DNA of 19,311 nucleotides from Halanaerobium sp964649895 (GTDB lineage: Bacteria > Bacillota > Halanaerobiia > Halanaerobiales > Halanaerobiaceae), in assembly GCA_964649895.1 (NCBI GenBank), contig CAZYRX010000043.1:1-19311 (forward strand). Reading direction: 5' to 3'. The notes below the pieces were generated by a model. It was not told the DNA's origin and ran no database searches. It worked only from the letters and a program-made list of their open reading frames with translations. Below, one piece after another: positions 8,718 through 14,662 of this stretch. The translations under genes were made by a program, and so were the position numbers. Each line of letters begins with the position of its first letter. Position 1 is the stretch's first letter.

Positions 8718-8750
8718 AGAGTAGGGTAGAAATGCCCTGCTCTTTTTTTA
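8718..8750 (+). terminator. Intrinsic terminator after the major capsid gene
   Basis: agagtaggg (8718-8726) pairs with ccctgctct (8735-8743) with one T-G wobble around an 8-nt loop, followed by a run of seven T. This closes the head-gene transcript. Confidence 0.92.
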
Positions 8751-8763
8751 TGATCATATTTTG

Positions 8764-8781
8764 AAAAAGTATATACTTTTT
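8764..8781. promoter_or_regulatory. 18-bp perfect palindrome, candidate operator
   Basis: The sequence aaaaagtatatacttttt is its own reverse complement. It lies just after the capsid terminator and touches the first base of a possible -35 element (ttggat, 8781-8786). A perfect AT-rich palindrome at a promoter is typical of a dimeric repressor site. The flanking ttttga/tttggat context does not make it a terminator for either strand. Confidence 0.45.
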
Positions 8782-8810
8782 TGGATTTTATTGAAGGAAA
8801 TTATTATAAT
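8781..8810 (+). promoter_or_regulatory. Possible sigma70-type promoter (P1) of the endonuclease-methyltransferase gene
   Basis: ttggat (8781-8786) and tataat (8805-8810) are 18 bp apart. The -10 is a consensus match and the -35 is mediocre. It would transcribe the gene starting at 8881 with a leader of about 65 nt and would overlap the palindrome at 8764-8781. AT-rich background makes false positives likely. Confidence 0.4.
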
Positions 8811-8830
8811 TAGTTGAATTATTATATAGA

Positions 8831-8853
8831 AGCGAAAATGTTTTATATATAAT
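8831..8853 (+). promoter_or_regulatory. Possible second promoter (P2) with shared AGCGAAAAT element
   Basis: agcgaaaat at 8831-8839 is followed eight bases later by tataat at 8848-8853. The same 9-mer precedes a tataat at 10856-10877, at nearly the same distance. There is no good -35 hexamer here. A start near 8860 would give a leader of about 20 nt before the ATG at 8881. Confidence 0.4.
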
Positions 8854-8880
8854 TAAATACTGTATTTTAGAAAGGTAGAT

Positions 8881-10713
8881 ATGATAACTAATATTGATAA
8901 TTTTAATAATGTATATACAAAAGATTTTTCTTATTTAATAGGATCTCTTTTAGGTGATGGATGTCTATATATAGGAAAAGATACTTATCAATTTTCAATC
9001 ACTTCTGAGGATTATGATTATTGTAAAAAATGTCAGGTAATTATGGAGGAGTTATTTAATAAGGGAGGGAGGATAAAAGAAGTTAAGAAGGGAGGTAAGA
9101 TTTCTTATTATCAACTTGTTATTTGTTCTAAAAAAATAGTATTTTTTTTAAAAGATTTAACTAAAAGCAAAACAAAAATACCTTTTTTTATATATAAAAA
9201 TAGTGAATTTAAGAAAGCTTTTGCTCAAGGGATAATGGATTCTGATGGATGGATTACAAAAGTAGATGCTTCAGATGGATATGCTAGATATAGGGTAGGT
9301 TTTAAAAATATATCAAAATGGACTGAAGAATTTAAAAACATATTAAATGACTTAAAAGTAAAAACAGGAGAATTAAAAGTAGTATCAAATAGTCGTTCTA
9401 ATAAGGAAGCTTATACTTTTACTATAAATACATTAGATTATTGTAATAAGGTTGGATTTAGGATAGACAGAAAAAGAGAAATAGCAGAATCATTTATAAA
9501 ATTTTATAAAAATAGTAAAAAGAAAGATAAAAAGAAAGATAATATTATTTTAAGAGTATCTGGTATAGAAGGTAATATTATTAAAATAAAGTCTGCTTTA
9601 TTTGATAGAAAAATTAGTGACTATTTAAGGCATGCAGCATTTTCTCATTGGGAAAATATTGATAGCACTTATTATTTTAAAAAAACGTTAAAAATTTATC
9701 AGGATGGAGATGTAAATATAAAAAAACAGGTTGTAGAAATGTTTTTTCAATATTATAGGAGAAATGGTTTCCCTTATGTTTTTCTTACAGACAAACAAAA
9801 AGAAAATAGGATGGATAGGATCATAAAGAGTAAAAATATTTTATTAGAAGATGATAATTTACAAATGAATTTTAATGGTTTAGATCTTGTAAATAGTTTT
9901 CATCCCCATATGATGGATGCTTATTATTCTCAAACAAATGAGATTAGTCCATATAATGCTTATAAAGATGATGAAAAATTAAAAGATTGTATTAATAGGT
10001 GGTTAGAATTGGGGAAAATTCCTAATCATGCAGGAATGAGAAAAATTTTAAAAACAAGAGATGGAGTTAGATCAGTAGTTAATTTTAAACCAACTATATC
10101 TAAATTCATTTATAGCAACTATTGTCCTGAAAATGGAAAGGTTCTTGATCCTTGTGCTGGTTATAGTGGTAGATTAGCAGGTTGTATTGCTTCTAATAAA
10201 AATTTATTATATCATGGCATAGATCCTAATGGTAAAACTGCGGTCGGAAATATGAAGATGGCAAATTTTTTTTCTACTCAATATGATGTTTTAGGTGAAA
10301 GAATTTATAAGTATAGATTTAGGTTTGATATGGGAATGGCAGAAGAAACAATGCCAGGGATAGAAGAAAAATATGATTTAATATTTACAAGTCCTCCATA
10401 TTGGAATGTTGAAGTATATTCAGAAAATAGAGATCAAAGTTGCAATAACTATAATAGTTATAATAAGTGGTTAAATGATTTTTTATGGGTAATAGTAGAT
10501 GAGAGTAAAAGAATTTTAAAAAATGATGGTTATTTAATATTGAATGTTAAAAATACAGAAAAATACAAAATAGCTGATGATTTATGTGCTTATTGTAAAA
10601 AAGATTGGAAATTAGAAAAAACTTATCATATGAGATTGGCTAATAGTTCTTACAGCAGGAAGGTTGGAGACACTTTTCATACAGAGCCTATTTTTGTTTG
10701 GAGAAAAAAATAA
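8881..10713 (+). CDS. LAGLIDADG endonuclease fused to an amino-DNA methyltransferase
   Basis: In this 610-residue protein, residues 14 to about 210 are a LAGLIDADG domain with both motifs: YLIGSLLGDG (18-27) and AFAQGIMDSDG (113-123), each with its acidic residue. Residues about 285-610 are a Class I DNA methyltransferase: a YYRRNGFPY segment, then motif I VLDPCAGYSGR (421-431, SAM binding), then motif IV TSPPYW (503-508, catalytic), the order and spelling of N4-cytosine or N6-adenine methyltransferases. There are no intein splicing blocks, so the two domains stay in one chain. SD aaagg lies at 8871-8875. The gene sits between two terminators with its own promoter candidates and is very AT-rich compared with the capsid gene, all suggesting a separately acquired module. 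It could be a homing nuclease with self-protection, a restriction-modification-like enzyme, or a methyltransferase that merely gained a homing domain. Confidence 0.88.
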   Translation: MITNIDNFNNVYTKDFSYLIGSLLGDGCLYIGKDTYQFSITSEDYDYCKKCQVIMEELFNKGGRIKEVKKGGKISYYQLVICSKKIVFFLKDLTKSKTKIPFFIYKNSEFKKAFAQGIMDSDGWITKVDASDGYARYRVGFKNISKWTEEFKNILNDLKVKTGELKVVSNSRSNKEAYTFTINTLDYCNKVGFRIDRKREIAESFIKFYKNSKKKDKKKDNIILRVSGIEGNIIKIKSALFDRKISDYLRHAAFSHWENIDSTYYFKKTLKIYQDGDVNIKKQVVEMFFQYYRRNGFPYVFLTDKQKENRMDRIIKSKNILLEDDNLQMNFNGLDLVNSFHPHMMDAYYSQTNEISPYNAYKDDEKLKDCINRWLELGKIPNHAGMRKILKTRDGVRSVVNFKPTISKFIYSNYCPENGKVLDPCAGYSGRLAGCIASNKNLLYHGIDPNGKTAVGNMKMANFFSTQYDVLGERIYKYRFRFDMGMAEETMPGIEEKYDLIFTSPPYWNVEVYSENRDQSCNNYNSYNKWLNDFLWVIVDESKRILKNDGYLILNVKNTEKYKIADDLCAYCKKDWKLEKTYHMRLANSSYSRKVGDTFHTEPIFVWRKK

Positions 10714-10720
10714 GCAGGGG

Positions 10721-10834
10721 GTGAGTAGTAATAAAGCTTTTAGGATAAGAGCTTATTACATGGATATTATTAATAATCACACCTATCCTAATGAGGTTCA
10801 GCAGCAAGAATCTACTCAACAATTACAAAGATGA
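10721..10834 (+). CDS. Possible 37-residue protein
   Basis: An open frame from GTG 10721 to TGA 10832-10834 encodes 37 residues, with a KAFRIRAYYMD segment and a Gln-rich tail (EVQQQESTQQLQR). The purine-rich aggggg directly abuts the GTG, which is too close for a normal SD. A later ATG at 10760 would give 24 residues. It is the only major reading frame here that would end in TGA. It may be a small gene, a remnant of a larger one, or chance. Confidence 0.22.
   Translation: MSSNKAFRIRAYYMDIINNHTYPNEVQQQESTQQLQR
10729..10758 (+). other. Hairpin just downstream of the methyltransferase gene
   Basis: taataa-(a)-gctttt pairs with aagagc-ttatta over about 12 bp with one bulged A and one wobble, leaving a 5-nt aggat loop. 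No T run follows, so it is a mRNA 3' end or processing structure rather than a canonical terminator. It overlaps the start of the possible 37-aa frame. Confidence 0.4.
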
Positions 10835-10849
10835 TTATAAATAATAATG

Positions 10850-10877
10850 TTGAAAAGCGAAAATAATTTATTATAAT
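10850..10877 (+). promoter_or_regulatory. Strong sigma70-type promoter of the small RNA
   Basis: ttgaaa (10850-10855) and a consensus tataat (10872-10877) are separated by 16 bp, and the spacer begins with the agcgaaaat element also found at 8831. The predicted start, about 10883-10886, falls at the 5' strand of the terminal stem of the RNA below. Confidence 0.7.
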
Positions 10878-10883
10878 GTATTT

Positions 10884-11019
10884 TTATGGTAGCGACAGAT
10901 AAAACAGTCGTATGGAGCTAGTCAAGTAAGGGTTAAAAATTAAATGAGTTCGGTATTGTAGAGTTTACCATTCATCCTTAACTACCATTTTTTAGCAGAG
11001 TTTCGGCTCTGCTTTTTTT
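10884..11019 (+). ncRNA. Candidate structured small RNA, about 135 nt, with own promoter and terminator
   Basis: The unit runs from the predicted start at about 10884 to the end of a T tract at 11019, with no good reading frame. A 7-bp terminal stem (atggtag 10886-10892 with ctaccat 10982-10988) encloses a branched interior. One hairpin is cgac 10893-10896 with gtcg 10907-10910. A second arm is taagg 10927-10931 with cctta 10976-10980, continued by atga 10944-10947 with tcat 10972-10975. At its tip ggta 10952-10955 pairs with tacc 10966-10969. A rho-independent hairpin follows at once. I do not recognise the fold as a tRNA, 6S, riboswitch or ribozyme. It could act on host or phage mRNAs, sequester a protein, or work with the methyltransferase gene upstream or the tagged genes downstream. 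Folding was done by eye. Confidence 0.6.
10994..11019 (+). terminator. Intrinsic terminator of the small RNA
   Basis: agcagag (10994-11000) pairs perfectly with ctctgct (11007-11013) around tttcgg, which can form a UUCG-type loop, followed by seven T. It insulates the RNA gene from the tagged gene cluster that begins at 11072. Confidence 0.93.
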
Positions 11020-11071
11020 ATGTCCTGATTTTATTTAAAGGTTTTTACTTTTTTTTTAAAAAGATAATATT

Positions 11072-11614
11072 ATGAATTGGTTTAAAAAAGCATCAACTTA
11101 TATAGCGTATCATGGTTCTCCTAAGGAATTTGAAGAGTTCTCTTATGATTATTTAGGTACTCATGGGACTAGCGAAGGATTTGGTTTTTACTTTACTAGT
11201 GATAGAAATATTGCTGAAGGATATGCAGACGGAGGTATGATTAAGAAAGTTTTACTTGAAATTAATAAACCTTTAAGTTTTACAAATCTTACAATATCTG
11301 AAGAAGAATTTGCTAATTTTTTAAGAGCTTTAGATCCAACAGGAGAGAATTATTTATCTAATTGGGGAGAGGTTGATTATGAAGGATATGAAAATGTTTT
11401 GCAAACAGCTATAGAGGGAGAAATGTCTGGTTCGGATAATGATGTCGATTTAATATCTGGAGTAATACAAGCATCGGGAAAGAATGCTGAGCATATTTAT
11501 AAAGTTTTAAAACAAACGTTAGGTTATGATGGAATTATTATTGAAAAACCATCATGGGGTAATAACCAAGTTATATATATAGTTTTTGATAATAGTCAAA
11601 TTAGGAGCATATAA
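11072..11614 (+). CDS. ADP-ribosyltransferase-like protein with MNWFKKA N-terminal tag
   Basis: This 180-residue protein has the layout of the ADP-ribosyltransferase-like domains found in phage and polyvalent proteins (ART-PolyVal type). It shows YHGS near the N-terminus (His14), GFYFTSDRNIAEGYA (Tyr40, Tyr51), a hydrophobic strand KVLLEINKPL, GYDGIII near residue 155, and a C-terminal YIVFDNSQI with Gln176 where many members have the third active-site residue. This fits the H-Y-[E/D/Q] branch, which transfers ADP-ribose from NAD to a target protein or nucleic acid. The target is unknown. The first residues MNWFKKA match those of the next four genes. Only a weak SD is visible. The leader gataatattatgaa is identical to that of the gene at 13021. 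The next gene starts at the base after its stop. Confidence 0.75.
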   Translation: MNWFKKASTYIAYHGSPKEFEEFSYDYLGTHGTSEGFGFYFTSDRNIAEGYADGGMIKKVLLEINKPLSFTNLTISEEEFANFLRALDPTGENYLSNWGEVDYEGYENVLQTAIEGEMSGSDNDVDLISGVIQASGKNAEHIYKVLKQTLGYDGIIIEKPSWGNNQVIYIVFDNSQIRSI

Positions 11615-12379
11615 GTGAATTGGTATAAAATAGCAAGAAGAAATGAATACCAAATAGTTGCTAATAAGCTAACAAAATATATTCTTGAAAGATTTAAAAA
11701 GAACGGAATAAACGAAGAAAAGTATGATCTTGGAGTTCCAGAGCTTAAAAAGATATTAGGAGAAGCAGTAGATGAAAATTTTTTATGGGATAATTTATCT
11801 GCTGTAATAGTTAATTTTGATACAAAAGAACTTCACGAACAATATATTAATATTGGTGGTTCTATGAATAATTTTGGAATAATGGGTATTAAAATTATCA
11901 TAAATCCAAAAATATCAAATAATAATTTAAAATCATTTTTTGAAAAATTTTATTATGAATTATATGAAACTATTAATCATGAATTAGAACATGCTAGACA
12001 ACAAGCTATAGCAAGAAAAAATAATATGGATTTTGGAGATTATTATAAATATGAAAGGCCAGAAACATTAGAAGAATATTTAAATAATCTTAAAAATTAT
12101 TTATTACAACAAAGCGAACTTGAAGCTTTTTCTGTAAGTGTCTATAGAAAAGCTATTTCTCAAAAAAGAGATCCAATTGAAGTAATAAAAGAATATATTT
12201 ATGAAACATTACCTTCTCCAAATTTTGTTGAAAAATTGCTTAGAAAAAAAGGAGAATTAGATAAATATCAACAGATGCAACAGGTAATAGACTCTATAGC
12301 TTCGGAATTTATTGCTAAAGCATCAACGTATTTAGTAAATAGATTTCCTAATTTTGAGGTTCAAAATGAATTGGTATAA
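11615..12379 (+). CDS. Zincin-like metallopeptidase with MNWYKIA N-terminal tag
   Basis: The gene starts at GTG 11615, directly after the previous stop, with SD aggag at 11602-11606. The 254-residue product contains HELEH at 122-126, a HExxH zinc-binding motif with the catalytic Glu123. SELEAF at 167-172 offers Glu168 or Glu170 as third zinc ligand, an arrangement seen in gluzincin-type phage peptidases. Surrounding residues (YETINHELEHARQQ) are typical of small cytosolic zinc peptidases without a signal peptide. It has no secretion signal or membrane segment, so it would act in the cytoplasm or inside the virion. The substrate is unknown. The N-terminal eight residues are the shared tag. The C-terminal half is helical and Lys/Glu-rich. 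Its 3' end overlaps the next gene by 14 nt. Confidence 0.75.
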   Translation: MNWYKIARRNEYQIVANKLTKYILERFKKNGINEEKYDLGVPELKKILGEAVDENFLWDNLSAVIVNFDTKELHEQYINIGGSMNNFGIMGIKIIINPKISNNNLKSFFEKFYYELYETINHELEHARQQAIARKNNMDFGDYYKYERPETLEEYLNNLKNYLLQQSELEAFSVSVYRKAISQKRDPIEVIKEYIYETLPSPNFVEKLLRKKGELDKYQQMQQVIDSIASEFIAKASTYLVNRFPNFEVQNELV

Positions 12380-13016
12380 AAAAGCTCAAATTAATACAAA
12401 AAATCAACTAGAGCAAGAAGCTCTTAAATATTATGGAGAAACTGATAACATTGATTATGCTGGATATATTCTAGAGGATGGAACAATGATCAATTTTAGT
12501 GAAGGTGGAAATATCAGATTATTAGACCATAGAAATATAGGATGGATAGAAGATTTTGGTATTGCTCCTAGTGAATATGCAGCTGGTACAAAAATAATGA
12601 ATAGATTTATGAATGAAACAGGAGCAGTTAGAGTTAATTCTAATAATAATGAATTATCTATACATTCTAACACACCATTAACGAATCAACAAATTAATAC
12701 AATAAAAAGAAATCTCAATAATTATAGTAGTTTAAATATTGATGTGAATAATGGTATTACTGAAGAAAACTCTTCAGGTGATAAAATATTAAATACAAGA
12801 ATAGATCTTCAATTTTCTCCAGGAGAAGGAATGAGATTTTTAGATAATATAAATCAAGCATTTAATCCTTATACTCCGAAATATGATCCTTCCATATATG
12901 ATGAAGTGAGAGATATTGTAGGGGATTGGGAATATACCGATGAAGATATAGACTATGATTATGATACAGAAGAATCTATCAATGAATTACTTGGTAGGGA
13001 TGTTTTTGAGGGATAA
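12366..13016 (+). CDS. Uncharacterised conserved phage protein with MNWYKKAQ tag
   Basis: The start at 12366 is preferred over an in-frame ATG at 12354, because it has a well-spaced gagg (12356-12359) and gives the shared N-terminus MNWYKKAQ, for 216 residues. After the tag comes a small domain, AGYILEDGTMINFSEGG followed by RLLDHRNIG, then a segment containing GAVRV. I associate this DG-hydrophobic-FS-GG and DHR pattern with uncharacterised proteins from uncultured phages but know no activity for it. The C-terminus is strongly acidic (Asp/Glu-rich from about 175), as in many virion-associated or DNA-mimicking tails. The tag codons themselves provide the stop codon of the upstream gene in another frame, so the two are translationally coupled. 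Confidence 0.75.
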   Translation: MNWYKKAQINTKNQLEQEALKYYGETDNIDYAGYILEDGTMINFSEGGNIRLLDHRNIGWIEDFGIAPSEYAAGTKIMNRFMNETGAVRVNSNNNELSIHSNTPLTNQQINTIKRNLNNYSSLNIDVNNGITEENSSGDKILNTRIDLQFSPGEGMRFLDNINQAFNPYTPKYDPSIYDEVRDIVGDWEYTDEDIDYDYDTEESINELLGRDVFEG

Positions 13017-13020
13017 TATT

Positions 13021-13545
13021 ATGAACTGGTATAAACAAGCACAAAAGAACAAGTGTTCAGGATGGATAGCTGTAAGGCTTCCTAAAGATGATGCTTCTAA
13101 AATTCAGAAATGGGGAAAAGATAATGTTCCTGATGAAATTCTTTATAATGAAGATGGTTTTGGAAGAGAAACAGATACTCATATTACTGTAGTATATGGG
13201 GTATGTACTGATAAGGTTAAGATAGTAAAAGCTCTATTAAAAGATCAAAAACCTATTAAAGCTACTTTAAGAGATATAGGTTTTTTTAAAAGCCCTGACA
13301 AACATGAACCTCTTATAATTAAAGTTAAGAGTAAAGATTTAGAAGATCTTCATAAGAAAATAAAAGATCATTTACATATTGAAACAACTTTTAATGATTA
13401 TAAAGCTCATTGTACAATTGCTTATCTGAAGAAAGGCAAAGCAATGAAATATGCAGGAGATAAAACTTTTTCAGGAAAAAAAATAATTTTTAATAAGATT
13501 GTTTTTAAAAATGATAAGAATGAAGAGATAGAAATAAAATTATAA
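13021..13545 (+). CDS. 2H phosphoesterase (2'-5' ligase-like) with MNWYKQAQ tag
   Basis: The start at 13021 is chosen over an upstream in-frame ATG at 12955, because gaggg lies about eight bases before it and the product begins with the shared tag; it has 174 residues. Two HxTx motifs, His54-Ile-Thr56-Val in DTHITVVYG and His130-Cys-Thr132-Ile in HCTIAYL, about 76 residues apart, define the 2H phosphoesterase superfamily (bilobed fold, LigT/AKAP7-like). Members hydrolyse 2',5' bonds or cyclic phosphates, and some phage members (Acb1, T4 57B) destroy cyclic oligonucleotide signals of the CBASS defence. Which substrate this one uses cannot be read from the sequence. Immune evasion is therefore an inference, and RNA 2',3'-cyclic phosphate processing is an equal alternative. 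Confidence 0.85.
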   Translation: MNWYKQAQKNKCSGWIAVRLPKDDASKIQKWGKDNVPDEILYNEDGFGRETDTHITVVYGVCTDKVKIVKALLKDQKPIKATLRDIGFFKSPDKHEPLIIKVKSKDLEDLHKKIKDHLHIETTFNDYKAHCTIAYLKKGKAMKYAGDKTFSGKKIIFNKIVFKNDKNEEIEIKL

Positions 13546-13556
13546 AGGATAAGGTT

Positions 13557-14648
13557 ATGAATTGGTATAAGAAGTCTCAAAAACTTCCAACAATAGACGA
13601 AATAACATGGGCTATAGATAAACTTATAGCTGAAAATTATGATTTTTCTACAGAAGAAATTAAAGAGGGCTTTCAAAACCTTAATAACCAATATGCTTTA
13701 TCTAAAGCTGCTAAAAAATCTTTTCAAAAAGAAAAATATGGAAGATCATTCGGTACTGAAATTGAGGGTGTCAGTTTAAGTGATATTTTTGATGTTTTTG
13801 ATTTATTTGAAACAGGAGCTTCTACTAAACAAATATCAGAAAGATTAGGTATTCCTTCTCCTTTGATAGCTAAAATCCTAAAGACAGAATTTCCCTCTAA
13901 AAAAGATAGAGATGAATATTTAGAAAAAAAGCACACTCAAAATATTTTAGATACTACTGAAAAATTACATCAAGATATGAAAAAGGATTTCAGCATAAAA
14001 GGTATTGGACCTAAAGATATAGCAGATGTTCTAGGAGTTGAACCTAATTTTGTATCTAAAATTTTAAAAGCTAATGGAATAAATGATTTACCAGCATTTA
14101 GTAGAGAAAGAAAAAGGATAATAGCTCAGAATGTAGCTGAGATTGTTGAAGAAATACCTCCAAATGATTTTAAATTTGAACAGGTTATTAGAGAATTTAG
14201 AAGAAGATATAATTATGATATATCTACAAACGCTGTAGAAAGAGCTATAACAATAGATAATTTAGATCCTAGAAAAAAAGATGATCCTGAATCTATTTTT
14301 AGAGGTTTTACTCGATATGTTGATTCTTTAATGACTAATGGAGGAAGAGCCTTACTTGAAAGAGAAGAAAGAGAGCCTGGCACTGTAGCAAAATATATTG
14401 ATAGATTTCTTGAAGAGAAAGGAGATAGATATGGCTTTGTTCCTCCTTATACAAGAGAAGTCGTGAAAAATATGTTTTTAACAAAGCAACAAATACAAAA
14501 AAATATTCATAATAAAGAAAGATACAAATATACTCCAGTTGATTTTAGTAATCAAAATCCTGATATGTTTATATATGATAGTTTTAATGATAGATATAAT
14601 AATGAGGATTATAATGAAATGTATAGTAATAATTTAAATAAAGAATAG
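13557..14648 (+). CDS. Double helix-turn-helix protein with MNWYKKSQ tag
   Basis: This 363-residue protein carries two HTH-like segments. The first is at about 78-112: STKQISERLGIP followed by SPLIAKILKTEF. The second is at about 150-175: GPKDIADVLGVEP followed by NFVSKILKANG. Both follow the recognition pattern of short-patch HTH domains that read DNA. The middle is charged and helical (coiled-coil prone, about 185-245). The C-terminal 80 residues are Asn/Asp/Tyr-rich and probably disordered. SD aagg lies at 13551-13554. The N-terminal eight residues repeat the tag seen in the four genes before it. It could be a packaged transcriptional regulator or a DNA-organising protein. It does not match a particular phage repressor family that I recognise. 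It is the last tagged gene. Confidence 0.75.
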   Translation: MNWYKKSQKLPTIDEITWAIDKLIAENYDFSTEEIKEGFQNLNNQYALSKAAKKSFQKEKYGRSFGTEIEGVSLSDIFDVFDLFETGASTKQISERLGIPSPLIAKILKTEFPSKKDRDEYLEKKHTQNILDTTEKLHQDMKKDFSIKGIGPKDIADVLGVEPNFVSKILKANGINDLPAFSRERKRIIAQNVAEIVEEIPPNDFKFEQVIREFRRRYNYDISTNAVERAITIDNLDPRKKDDPESIFRGFTRYVDSLMTNGGRALLEREEREPGTVAKYIDRFLEEKGDRYGFVPPYTREVVKNMFLTKQQIQKNIHNKERYKYTPVDFSNQNPDMFIYDSFNDRYNNEDYNEMYSNNLNKE

Positions 14649-14662
14649 ATGTATCATAAACG

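Noticed and set aside
8881..9520. Second intein at the N-terminus of the methyltransferase fusion
   Set aside because: The LAGLIDADG motifs are there, but there is no block A Cys/Ser, no TxxH block B and no terminal HN or SN junction, so it is a fused endonuclease domain.
10884..11019. tRNA or tmRNA
   Set aside because: The stem lengths do not make a cloverleaf, there is no TTCRA-type T loop in place and no CCA or acceptor geometry, and it ends in a terminator.
10884..11019. Hammerhead or similar self-cleaving ribozyme
   Set aside because: The conserved CUGAUGA and GAAA core segments are not present in the required arrangement.
8685..11071. Group I or II intron carrying the LAGLIDADG gene
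   Set aside because: The capsid gene ends intact with its own terminator, there is no exon on the right-hand side, and no recognisable catalytic intron core was seen.
12354..12365. Start of the third tagged gene at ATG 12354
   Set aside because: It would remove the usable SD spacing and put MRFK before the conserved MNWYKKAQ. The ATG at 12366 fits both the SD and the tag.
12955..13020. Start of the 2H phosphoesterase at ATG 12955
   Set aside because: It would add 22 residues overlapping the upstream gene in another frame. The ATG at 13021 has a proper SD and starts with the shared tag.
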